From positions 1-47,751 of the forward strand of contig CAZZKF010000012.1 in the NCBI GenBank assembly GCA_964654995.1: a DNA stretch of 47,751 nt. The letters are read 5' to 3'. A program made the translations under genes and the position numbers. The notes below the pieces were generated by a model, which was given only the letters and a program-made list of their open reading frames with translations, was not told the origin of the DNA and did not search any database. The first letter of the stretch is position 1, and every line of letters starts with the position of its first letter. This stretch comes from CAZZKF01 sp964654995. GTDB lineage: Bacteria; Pseudomonadota; Alphaproteobacteria; CAZZKF01. Below, one piece after another: positions 19,548 to 30,414 of this stretch.

Positions 19548-20666
19548 TCAGGCGAACAGGGCGTCGATCTCGTCCTGGGTCGCCTCTTCGCCCTCCCCGT
19601 CGCTCTGATCGTCGGCGGCTGGCGCCGCCGTTTCCTTGGCCGGGGCTGCATCGGCGGCCGCCGGCTTGTTCTCGGCGGCTTTCGGGGCGGCCGTCTTCGC
19701 CGTCTCGGCGTCGGCAGCATCGTCCGGCTTTGCCGCCGTGTCGGCTTTTTTAGGCGTTGCCGGCTTCTTGTCCGCCGCCGATTTCTTCGCCTTCGCCGGT
19801 TTCTTCGCCGTGGCTGGCTTTTTGGCGGCCGGTTTCTTCCTGGCCGCGGCGGCTTTGCCTCTGGGCACCTCGGCGGCCGGCTTGTCTTCGGCGCTCGCCG
19901 GCTGCGGCTCTGATTCCGCTTCCGGCTCAGGTTCCGCTTCAGGCTTTGCGTCCGCATCCGGCTGGGAATCCGGTGCCGCCTCCACCGCTGGTTCGGCCGC
20001 CGGCCCGGCCTCCGCGGCGGCGGCTTCGGGCTCCGCTTTCTCGCCCATCAAGGCATCGACGGCGCTCTGGTCGATGCCTTCACCTTCAAGCGCCGGACCT
20101 TCAAGCCGGACGTCGCCGTCGAGGCGCCCGATCGGAGCGCCGGATTCGGCACCCTCGTTGTCCGCGTCCTCGACGCCCCACAGGGATTTGAACCTGGCGA
20201 TGCGCTCCTCGATCTGGTTGAGCGTTTCCACCACCTTGCTGATCCGCTGGCCGGTGATGTCCTGGAACGAGCAGGCCTCGAAGATGCGCATGCAGGCGGC
20301 TTCCGCTTGCGCATCGATGCCGTCGACGGCCATGATTTCCTCGGCCGCCTCCATGATCGTCTCGGTTGCCGATTCGGTCGCCTGGACGATGGCATCGAGC
20401 TCCTGGCCGGCGCGGGGGATGTGGATGCGCTCGAGATCCTTGGGCTGGAGCTGCGAGATTTCCTTGCGGGTCTTCTCGATCGCCTCGGAGATCTCGGCAA
20501 ACTCGCGGTAGACGCGGGTGTCGATGGACCGGAAGTAGGCCTGCATGGTGCCGATCAGCACCTCGGTGACCGAGGCGACATCGACCAATCGCACGTGCGC
20601 GTCATCGGTCGCGCGCAGGTGTTCGACGAGCGCGTGGATCTTGTCTGACAGCTCCTCGGAGATCAT
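19548..20666 (-). CDS. cheZ: CheZ-type phosphatase with Lys/Ala/Pro tail
   Basis: 372 residues. The N-terminal 165 residues are a helical CheZ-like domain; the catalytic block is ACSFQDITGQRISKV with Gln135 in the position known to dephosphorylate CheY~P. After it comes IDQSAVDALMGE (198-209), an acidic Glu/Ala/Pro stretch (about 210-265), a strongly basic histone-H1-like stretch (about 269-307, AAKKPATAKKPAKAKK) and a C-terminal TQDEIDALFA. E. coli CheZ also ends in a CheY-binding peptide, though of different sequence. The start overlaps the cheY stop by one base (TGATG), so the two are translationally coupled. The charged tail is unusual for CheZ. Confidence 0.88.
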   Translation of the reverse strand: MISEELSDKIHALVEHLRATDDAHVRLVDVASVTEVLIGTMQAYFRSIDTRVYREFAEISEAIEKTRKEISQLQPKDLERIHIPRAGQELDAIVQATESATETIMEAAEEIMAVDGIDAQAEAACMRIFEACSFQDITGQRISKVVETLNQIEERIARFKSLWGVEDADNEGAESGAPIGRLDGDVRLEGPALEGEGIDQSAVDALMGEKAEPEAAAAEAGPAAEPAVEAAPDSQPDADAKPEAEPEPEAESEPQPASAEDKPAAEVPRGKAAAARKKPAAKKPATAKKPAKAKKSAADKKPATPKKADTAAKPDDAADAETAKTAAPKAAENKPAAADAAPAKETAAPAADDQSDGEGEEATQDEIDALFA

Positions 20667-21052
20667 CAGAATTCTCCGAGAACGGCCTGAATTTTTCCTT
20701 TGAGCGTGGCTGCGTTGAACGGCTTGACGATGTAGTTGTTGACCCCCGCCTTCTTGGCGGCGATGACGTTGTCGGTCTTTGATTCCGCCGTCACCATGAT
20801 GAACGGAACCTCTTTGAGGTGCTTGTCGGCGCGAACCTCCTTGAGCAGCTCGTAGCCGGTCATCGGTTCCATGTTCCAGTCGGAGATCACCAGGCCGTAG
20901 TTCTTCACCCGCATCTTGGCGAGCGCATCGGTGCCGTCGGTCGCTTCGTCGACGTTGTCGAAGCCGAGCTGCTTGAGCAGATTGCGAATGATCCGCAGCA
21001 TCGTCTTGTAGTCATCGACGATCAGAATCGGCATTTTCTTGTCTACCGCCAT
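20666..21052 (-). CDS. cheY: CheY-like single-domain response regulator
   Basis: 128 residues, a receiver domain and nothing else. LIVDDYKTM gives the acidic pair Asp13/Asp14, ISDWNMEPMTG the phosphoacceptor Asp58, VTAES the conserved Thr, and YIVKPF the Lys and cis-Pro. The sequence is close to chemotaxis CheY. GAGGAG sits 4 nt before the ATG. Cotranscribed with the overlapping CheZ-type phosphatase. No cheA, cheW or flagellar structural gene is present in this window, so the kinase partner is elsewhere. Confidence 0.95.
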   Translation of the reverse strand: MAVDKKMPILIVDDYKTMLRIIRNLLKQLGFDNVDEATDGTDALAKMRVKNYGLVISDWNMEPMTGYELLKEVRADKHLKEVPFIMVTAESKTDNVIAAKKAGVNNYIVKPFNAATLKGKIQAVLGEF

Positions 21053-21219
21053 CGTTCTCCTCGCTGTTCCCTCGTTGAGGCGGGCCTGGTCGCCATTGGC
21101 CCGGGGCCCGGCAACAACCGGGCGTAGCCGGCTTGGGATGACTGTGACGATACCGTCGCGGCGCTAAAAAAAGGGTTAACGAAGCACTCTCCAAGGGCGG
21201 TCACGCGACTTGATTAGCT

Positions 21220-21254
21220 GGCCGGTCTCGGCATAATCGGCGGCCAGACCGGCC
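21220..21254. repeat. Inverted repeat upstream of ribF
   Basis: GGCCGGTCT (21220-21228) and AGACCGGCC (21246-21254) are perfect 9-bp arms around a 17-nt loop, about 80 nt before the ribF start. It could be an operator or leader hairpin. It does not show the multi-helix layout of an FMN riboswitch. The remaining 280 bp between cheY and ribF must carry divergent promoters; nothing else is clear there. Confidence 0.45.
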
Positions 21255-21334
21255 GCCCGGGACCGACTCGGGAATCGCCGGTGCCGGCGGGCGCCGCCCG
21301 GCGTCTGCAGCGGCGAGCAACGGAGGCAGAGTTC

Positions 21335-22324
21335 ATGCGCATTTTGCGGCATTACGAGAGCGTGCCTCCGCAGATCCGCGACGGCGTCGTCACGCTGGGC
21401 AATTTCGACGGTTTCCACCGCGGACATCAGCAGGTTCTGGGCCATGCCGCGGCGGTGGCGGCGGCCGAACGCGCAGAGCTTCAGGTGCTGACCACCGAGC
21501 CGCACCCACGCAGTTTTTTCAACCCCAAGGCGCCGCCCTTTCGGCTCACGCCGTTCCGCTCCAAGGCCCATTATTTCGAAATTTTCGGGGTCGATACGCT
21601 TTATGTCCTGACGTTTGATGCCGCCTTTGCCGCCATCAAGGCCGAGAAATTCGTCGATGATGTGTTGCGCCGCGGCCTCGGCGTGCGCCACGTCGTCGTC
21701 GGCCATGACTATCGTTTCGGCCAGGGCCGCGGCGGCGATGTCGATCTGCTGATGCGGCTGGGAAAAAGCCGCGGGTTCGGGGTCACCATCGTCGAGCCGG
21801 TGGGCTCGGACGGCCAGATTTTCTCCTCGACACTGATTCGCAAGCACCTGCGCGAAGGCCGCCCCGAGGCCGCGGCCGAGCTGCTGGGCCACTGGTGGGC
21901 GATCGAAGGCCGGGTCGGGGAAGGCGAGCGGCGCGGGCGCAAGCTCGGCTTTCCGACCGCCAATCTCGGGCTCGATGAATATCTGGTGCCGATGCACGGC
22001 GTTTATGCGGTCCGCGTCGAGATCGAGGAACGCCCGCGCCCCGGCGGCTGGGGCGGGGTTGCCAATCTCGGCCGGCGCCCGACCTTTGCCGGAGAGGACG
22101 TGATCCTGGAAGTGCATCTGTTCGATTTCGATGACGACATCTATGGCTGTCACTTGAAGGTCGAGCTGATCGCCTTTCTGCGGCCCGAACAGGCGTTTGA
22201 CGGTATTGAGGCGCTGAAGGAGCAGATCGCCCGGGATTGCGCCCGGGCGCGCGAGATCGTCGCCGATCCGGAGGCCATCGGCGCCCGCTATCCGCCGATT
22301 ACCCGCGCCGCCTTCCAGACCTGA
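21335..22324 (+). CDS. ribF: Bifunctional riboflavin kinase / FAD synthetase
   Basis: 329 residues. The N-terminal FAD synthetase (nucleotidyltransferase) half has LGNFDGFHRGHQ and FSSTLIRKHL (the SSTxIR block); the C-terminal riboflavin kinase half has GRKLGFPTANLGL and GVANLGRRPTF. Together they make FMN and FAD from riboflavin. ATG at 21335 (MRILRHYESV) has GGAGG 8 nt upstream, so the longer frame from 21281 is rejected. Followed after about 120 bp by ileS and lspA, a linkage common in proteobacteria. Confidence 0.96.
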   Translation: MRILRHYESVPPQIRDGVVTLGNFDGFHRGHQQVLGHAAAVAAAERAELQVLTTEPHPRSFFNPKAPPFRLTPFRSKAHYFEIFGVDTLYVLTFDAAFAAIKAEKFVDDVLRRGLGVRHVVVGHDYRFGQGRGGDVDLLMRLGKSRGFGVTIVEPVGSDGQIFSSTLIRKHLREGRPEAAAELLGHWWAIEGRVGEGERRGRKLGFPTANLGLDEYLVPMHGVYAVRVEIEERPRPGGWGGVANLGRRPTFAGEDVILEVHLFDFDDDIYGCHLKVELIAFLRPEQAFDGIEALKEQIARDCARAREIVADPEAIGARYPPITRAAFQT

Positions 22325-22447
22325 AGACGGCGGCAGCGGACAAGGCACGGGACGCTCGACAGACGGCATCGGCGCTTGTTACAAGGGCGCGGGCGTGAAG
22401 CCGAACGGCCTTTGTTACGCCAGCTTGAGGGATTGCATCGCGTCATC

Positions 22448-25241
<2,794 letters not shown>

Positions 25242-25270
<29 letters not shown>

Positions 25271-25766
25271 CCGCGCCTGGCGGCCGGGCGCCGGGCTGGC
25301 GGCGGCGGTGTTCGCCGCCGACCTTGCGAGCAAATGGTGGCTGCTTTACGGTCTCGAGCTGGGGCGCCGCGGGGCCATCGAGATCACCCCGTTTTTCAAT
25401 CTCGTGCTGGTCTGGAACCGCGGCATCAGCTTCGGCCTGTTCAATGACGGCGGCGTCTCGGGTCGCTGGCTTCTGGTGGCGCTCACCGCGGCGATCATCA
25501 TCGGCCTGGCGGTCTGGCTGGTGCGTGCGCAGGGCCGGTTTCTGGCCATCGCCCTGGGGCTTGTTATTGGCGGAGCGATCGGTAACATGTACGACCGGAT
25601 CGTCTATGGGGCGGTGCGGGATTTTTTCGATGTCCACATCGGATCCCATCACTGGCCGGCCTTCAATCTGGCCGACAGCGCCATCTCGGTGGGCGTGGCG
25701 CTGCTGATCTGGGACGCCGTCATGGGCACCGGTGACGAGGCGGAATCGACGGACAGGACAGGATGA
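25242..25766 (+). CDS. lspA: Lipoprotein signal peptidase (SPase II)
   Basis: 174 residues with four membrane helices. Inner-membrane aspartyl protease that cleaves prolipoproteins before the lipidated Cys. The catalytic pair is visible as GNMYDRI (Asp118) and FNLADSAI (Asp145), and FNLVLVWNRGISFGLF is the conserved NxGxxF-type block. ATG at 25242 lies inside the end of ileS, giving a 29-bp overlap. Its stop overlaps the ATG of the next gene (ATGA), itself a predicted lipoprotein and thus a likely substrate. Confidence 0.96.
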
Positions 25767-26260
25767 ACGCCATGCGCATCTCGAACTTCCCTGCAAGCGG
25801 GTTCCGGGCCCGGCGCGCCGCTGCGCTGACGGTGGTGATGCTTGCCGCCCTGGCGCTCGGCGGCTGCTCCAAGATGGCCCAGTCGCTGGGCATGAACAAG
25901 ATGCCGCCCGACGAATTCTCGGTGATCTCGAAAGCGCCGCTGGTGGTGCCGCCGGATTACAATCTGCGCCCGCCGGACCCCGATCTGCCGCGGGCCAAGG
26001 ACGTGAACACCGAAGCGATGGCGTTTCGCGCCCTGTTCCCGGAAGGCGGCAAGCTGCCGCCGCGCTCGCCCGGCGAGACCGCGCTCTTGAAGTCCTCGGG
26101 CGGTCTGCGCGCCAATCGCGACATCCGCCACAGTCTCGGCCTCAACGATATCCCGGCGGTGCGCAAGGGCGCCTTTACCCGCGATATCCTCTACGGCAAG
26201 CCGACCGGCGGGATCGACATGCCGATCGAGCGTGAGACGCCAACGCCGGTCGGCGGGTGA
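25763..26260 (+). CDS. DUF3035 lipoprotein
   Basis: 165 residues with a lipoprotein signal: a hydrophobic stretch ending in ALALGGC, lipobox Cys about position 35. The mature part contains MPPDEFSVISKAPLVVPPDYNLRPP, split here as DEFSVISKAPL and VVPPDYNLRPP, the conserved core of the DUF3035 family. Members are often found beside lspA and M16 peptidase genes in alphaproteobacteria, and the order is kept here. Start and stop overlap both neighbours (ATGA with lspA, GTGA with the next gene). Role unknown; envelope biogenesis is a reasonable guess from context. Confidence 0.88.
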   Translation: MNAMRISNFPASGFRARRAAALTVVMLAALALGGCSKMAQSLGMNKMPPDEFSVISKAPLVVPPDYNLRPPDPDLPRAKDVNTEAMAFRALFPEGGKLPPRSPGETALLKSSGGLRANRDIRHSLGLNDIPAVRKGAFTRDILYGKPTGGIDMPIERETPTPVGG

Positions 26261-27687
26261 GCCGGATTGACACCTCCGATCGGGGCGGGCGCCGGATGAT
26301 CGGGCGGCACACGGTACGGCGCCTCGCAGTGGTGATCCTGGCCCTTGGCTATGCCTGGTTGCCGCCGCCGGTGGCGCAGGCGGCCGATTTCCTGGCCCGC
26401 ACCTTCCGGCTCGAGAATGGCCTGCAGGTGGTCGTCATTCCCGATCACCGGGCGCCGATCGTGACCCAGATGGTCTGGTACCGGATCGGCGCGGCGGATG
26501 AGCCACTGGGCAAATCCGGCATTGCGCATGTGCTCGAGCACCTGATGTTCAAGGGCACCAAGGCGGTTCCGGGCGGCGAATTCTCGAAGATCGTCGCCCG
26601 CAACGGGGGGCGCGACAACGCCTTTACCGATCAGGACTACACCGCCTATTTCCAGAACGTCGCGGCCGACAGGCTTGAGCTGATCATGAAGCTGGAGGCT
26701 GACCGCATGGCCAATCTGGCGCTCACCGAAGAGGCGTTCGCGCCCGAGCTCAAGGTGGTGATCGAGGAGCGCCGGATGCGCACCGACAACCAGCCGCTGG
26801 CCCAGCTTCTCGAACAGATGCAGGCGGTACAGTATCTGGTCCACCCCTACCGGGTACCGATCATCGGCTGGATGCATGAGCTGGAAAAGCTGACATTGGC
26901 GGACGCGCAAGAGGTTTACCGCCGCTATTACGCGCCGAATAACGCCATTCTGGTGATTGCCGGCGATGTGACGCTGGAGCAGGTGCGCCGGCTGGCCGAA
27001 AAATACTATGGCGCGATTCCGGCCCGCGACACGCCGCCACGGCAACGCGCCAAGGAGCCGCCGCAGATCGCCGCGCGGCGCATCGTGCTCACGGACGCCA
27101 AGGTCCGCCAGAGCCGCATCATCCGCAGCTATCTGGCGCCCAGCAGCGTTGCGGGCCGCACCGGGGACGCCGTGCCGCTGCAGGTGCTGGCCGAAATCCT
27201 CGGCGGGGGGACCACCAGCCGGCTCTATCAGGACCTGGTGGTGAAGCGCAGGATCGCCGCCACCGCCGGCGCCTTCTATGATCCGGATACGCTCGATCAG
27301 ACAACCTTCGGCATCTACGCGATCCCGAAGCCGGGGCCGCCGGAAGAGGCCGCTGCCCTGGCCCGGGAAGTCGAGACCGCGGCCGATGCGGTGATCGCCG
27401 CGGTGATCGAATCCGGTGTCACCGACGATGAACTGGCGCGGGCCCGGGAAACCCTGGTGGCGGCCGCCGTCTATGCCCGCGACAGCGCCTTCGGCATGGC
27501 CAATGTCTATGGCCGGGCGCTGGCGATCGGGGAGACCGTCGAAGACGTTGCCGCCTGGCCCGACCGGGTGCGCGCAGTGACCGTCGACGACGTGCAACGC
27601 GCGGCACGCGATCTGTTCGATATTCGCCGCTCGGTCACCGGCGTGCTGCTGCCCGAGGTGCCGGCGGCGCCGGCCACCGGAAAGTAA
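26257..27687 (+). CDS. M16 zinc peptidase, catalytic member
   Basis: 476 residues with an N-terminal signal peptide (RRLAVVILALGYAWLPPPVAQA). It has the inverted zinc motif HVLEH (His91, Glu94, His95) and the distal Glu in VVIEERRMR (Glu170/171), so it should be an active pitrilysin/insulinase-type metallopeptidase, probably periplasmic. GTG at 26257 overlaps the previous stop as GTGA; ATG at 26296 is an alternative start that still keeps the signal peptide. The adjoining gene encodes an M16 protein lacking the zinc motif, so the pair likely works as a heterodimer, as known for two-gene bacterial M16B systems. Confidence 0.94.
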   Translation: MSRIDTSDRGGRRMIGRHTVRRLAVVILALGYAWLPPPVAQAADFLARTFRLENGLQVVVIPDHRAPIVTQMVWYRIGAADEPLGKSGIAHVLEHLMFKGTKAVPGGEFSKIVARNGGRDNAFTDQDYTAYFQNVAADRLELIMKLEADRMANLALTEEAFAPELKVVIEERRMRTDNQPLAQLLEQMQAVQYLVHPYRVPIIGWMHELEKLTLADAQEVYRRYYAPNNAILVIAGDVTLEQVRRLAEKYYGAIPARDTPPRQRAKEPPQIAARRIVLTDAKVRQSRIIRSYLAPSSVAGRTGDAVPLQVLAEILGGGTTSRLYQDLVVKRRIAATAGAFYDPDTLDQTTFGIYAIPKPGPPEEAAALAREVETAADAVIAAVIESGVTDDELARARETLVAAAVYARDSAFGMANVYGRALAIGETVEDVAAWPDRVRAVTVDDVQRAARDLFDIRRSVTGVLLPEVPAAPATGK

Positions 27688-27691
27688 CGCC

Positions 27692-29029
27692 ATGACCCGA
27701 GCCCTGCGCATTCTTGTCCTTGCCGTCGTCGCCCTCGGGTTCGCCGGTGCTGCCATCGGCCCGGCCCGGGCCATCGACATCCAGCGCGTCGTCAGCCCCG
27801 GCGGGATCACCGCCTGGCTGGTCGAGGAACATGCGGTGCCGCTGATCGCCATGAGCGTCGCCTTTCGCGGCGGCGCCTCGGGCGACCCGCGCGGGCGCGA
27901 AGGCCTGGCGGCGATGGTCTCGGGGCTCCTGGACGAAGGCGCCGGCGAATATGACGCGCTGGCGTTCCAGAAGCGGCTCGAGGAACGCGGCATCAAGCTG
28001 TCGTTCGATACCGGACGGGACAGCTTCCAGGGCTCGCTCAAGACCTTGACCGAGCATCGCGACGAGGCCTTTCGGATGTTCGGACTGGCGCTCAGTGCAC
28101 CGCGCTTCGATGCCGACGCGGTGGCCCGCATCCGCCAGCAGATGCTCGCCATTCTCGCCGCCCAGGCCGAGGATCCCAAATATGTGGCGCGCCGCACCTG
28201 GTACGCGCGGGTGTTCGGCGATCACGTCTATGGCCGGCCGGTCGAAGGCACGCCCGAATCGGTCCAGCGCATCACGGTGGCGGATTTGCGCCGCTTCGTC
28301 GCCACCAATCTCGCCCGCGACAATGTGCTGGTGGCGGTGGTCGGCGATATCGATGCGCGCCAACTCGGCCCGCTTCTCGACCGGGCCTTCGGGGATCTGG
28401 CGAAAACCGCCCAAGTGACATCGCCGCCGGTCATCGAGCCCGAGACCAGGGCCGGCATCGAGGTCATCCGGCGTCCGATTCCTCAGGCGACCGCGATTTT
28501 CGGGCACGCCGGGCTGCGCCGCAACGATCCCGACTGGTATGCGGCGGTGGTGCTCAACTACATCCTCGGCGGCGGCGGCTTCTCGTCGCGCCTGATGCAG
28601 GAGGTGCGTGAAAAACGCGGGCTGGCGTATTCGGTCGCAACCAGCTTGCGGCCCTATCGCAGCGCCGGGCTGTTCATCGGCAGTGTGGGGACCGAAAACG
28701 CCCGGGTGGCGGAATCGGTGGCGATTATCCGCAAGGAGATCGCACGCCTGCGCGAAAACGGTGCGAGCGCCGGCGAGCTCAAGGATGCCAAGACCTATCT
28801 GACCGGCTCCTATCCCCTGAGTTTTGCCACCAGCGGGGCGATTGCCGGTCATCTGGTGGCGATCCAGCTTGAAGAGCTGGGCATCGATTACGTGAACAGG
28901 CGCAACCAATTGATCGAGGCAGTCACGGCCGAAGATGTCGCCCGCGTCGCCAAACGGCTGCTCAGGCCCGATCGGTTGTTCTGGGTGGTGGTCGGCGATC
29001 CCCAAGGGCTGGACAGCGCCGGCGACTGA
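27692..29029 (+). CDS. M16 peptidase-like protein, non-catalytic partner
   Basis: 445 residues with a signal peptide (TRALRILVLAVVALGFAGAA, cleaved near ARA). The fold-level blocks of M16 are present (GLAAMVSGLLDEGAGEYDA, LGGGGFSSRLMQEVREKRGLAYSV), but the HxxEH motif is replaced by AAMVSGLLDEG, so no zinc site. The Arg/Tyr in EKRGLAYSV match the substrate-binding pair that the inactive subunit gives in M16B heterodimers. It starts 4 nt after the catalytic subunit. Substrates are unknown; peptide degradation in the periplasm is likely. Confidence 0.93.
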   Translation: MTRALRILVLAVVALGFAGAAIGPARAIDIQRVVSPGGITAWLVEEHAVPLIAMSVAFRGGASGDPRGREGLAAMVSGLLDEGAGEYDALAFQKRLEERGIKLSFDTGRDSFQGSLKTLTEHRDEAFRMFGLALSAPRFDADAVARIRQQMLAILAAQAEDPKYVARRTWYARVFGDHVYGRPVEGTPESVQRITVADLRRFVATNLARDNVLVAVVGDIDARQLGPLLDRAFGDLAKTAQVTSPPVIEPETRAGIEVIRRPIPQATAIFGHAGLRRNDPDWYAAVVLNYILGGGGFSSRLMQEVREKRGLAYSVATSLRPYRSAGLFIGSVGTENARVAESVAIIRKEIARLRENGASAGELKDAKTYLTGSYPLSFATSGAIAGHLVAIQLEELGIDYVNRRNQLIEAVTAEDVARVAKRLLRPDRLFWVVVGDPQGLDSAGD

Positions 29030-29111
29030 GCCCCGCGGCTGGTACGCCGGGCCGGCTTCGGGCATGATGGTTCGGGCATGATCGTCAGGCTTGGTTCCGG
29101 AATCTGTTGCG

Positions 29112-30398
29112 ATGCTGTTTGACCAGGATATCAGCCGTTGTCTTGCCGAGGCGATTGGCGCCGGCGGCCTGCCACGGGCGCGCTTCGATGGCGTGCTGGC
29201 ACGCACCGGTGCCGCCCTTGAGTCGCTGCGCGCGGCGCGTGCGGACGAATCGCTTCCGCTGCTGGCGCTCCCCCACCGGCGCGACGATCTCGATGCACTG
29301 ATCCCGCTCGCCGGGCGGATTCGCGGGCAGGCCAGGGATGTCGTCGTGCTGGGCACCGGCGGCTCCAGCCTCGGCGCCCAGGCAATCGTTCAGTTCGTCG
29401 ACGGCGGCGATGGTCCGCGCCTCCATTTTCCCGACAATCTGAACGCCGCCGGTTTCGCCCGGCTGCTGGACGGGCTCGACCTGTCTCGAAGCGTTTTTCT
29501 CGCCGTTTCCAAATCGGGCAGCACCGCCGAGACCCTGGCCCAGACCCTGGCCGCCATGGCTGCGGTGCGCGCCGCGCAGGCCGGGGCAATGGGCGAGCGT
29601 TTCCTGTTCATCGCCCAGCCCGGCGACAGCCCCTTGCGGCGCCTCGCCGGGCGCTGGCAGATCGAGGTCCTCGATCACGACCCCGACCTCGGCGGGCGCT
29701 ATTCGGTGCTCTCGCTGGTCGGCCTGTTGCCGGCGCTGATCGCCGGCGTTGATGCGAGCGCCTTGCGCGACGGCGCCGCCCGCATTCTCGATGCGGCGCT
29801 CGAGTCTGCCCCGACCGAATCCGCCCCGGCGCTTGGCGCGGCGCTGGCGGTGGGCCTCGGCGAGGCCCGGGGCATCGGGGTCAACGTGCTGATGCCGTAT
29901 GCCGACCGGCTCGAGCGCTTCGCCATGTGGTATCGCCAGTTGTGGGCCGAAAGCCTGGGCAAGCAGGGCCACGGCAGCCTGCCGGTCGCCGGCCTCGGCC
30001 CGGTCGATCAGCACAGCCAGCTCCAGCTCTATCTCGACGGCCCGGCGGACAAATATTTCACCATCGTGACCGTTGACGACGACGGTGCCGACGTGGCGCT
30101 GGACACCGCGCTGGCCGACGATCCGGCGCTCGATTACCTTTCGGGGCACGGGCTCGCCGACATCGTCCGGGCCGAGGCCCGGGCCACCATCGAAACCCTG
30201 GCCGGCAAATCGCGCCCGGTCCGGGTGCTGCGTCTGGCCGCCGCGGACGTCGCGGCGCTCGGTGCCTTGTTCATGCATTTCATGCTGGAAACCATCATCG
30301 CCGGCCATCTGCTGGGCGTCGATCCCTTTGATCAGCCGGCGGTCGAAGAGGGCAAGCGGCTGACCCGGCGTTACCTGCGCGGGTCTGACGGTGGATGA
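29112..30398 (+). CDS. pgi: Glucose-6-phosphate isomerase
   Basis: 428 residues. VLGTGGSSLGAQAI and FLAVSKSGSTAETL are the sugar-phosphate binding SIS-fold motifs, and ESLGKQGHGSLPVAGLGPVDQHSQLQLY, here cited as GKQGHGS and GPVDQHSQLQLY, is the PGI signature. It interconverts glucose-6-P and fructose-6-P. It is shorter than the 550-residue E. coli enzyme and of the compact bacterial type. ATG at 29112 (MLFDQDIS) is chosen over TTG at 29091. mutL begins 16 nt downstream. It supplies the substrate of the PPi-type phosphofructokinase at 15.7 kb. Confidence 0.94.
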   Translation: MLFDQDISRCLAEAIGAGGLPRARFDGVLARTGAALESLRAARADESLPLLALPHRRDDLDALIPLAGRIRGQARDVVVLGTGGSSLGAQAIVQFVDGGDGPRLHFPDNLNAAGFARLLDGLDLSRSVFLAVSKSGSTAETLAQTLAAMAAVRAAQAGAMGERFLFIAQPGDSPLRRLAGRWQIEVLDHDPDLGGRYSVLSLVGLLPALIAGVDASALRDGAARILDAALESAPTESAPALGAALAVGLGEARGIGVNVLMPYADRLERFAMWYRQLWAESLGKQGHGSLPVAGLGPVDQHSQLQLYLDGPADKYFTIVTVDDDGADVALDTALADDPALDYLSGHGLADIVRAEARATIETLAGKSRPVRVLRLAAADVAALGALFMHFMLETIIAGHLLGVDPFDQPAVEEGKRLTRRYLRGSDGG

Positions 30399-30414
30399 GG
30401 GAAGGACCAAACGC

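Noticed and set aside
21053..21334. FMN riboswitch upstream of ribF
   Set aside because: Only one inverted repeat is visible; the conserved multi-helix RFN sequence blocks are absent.
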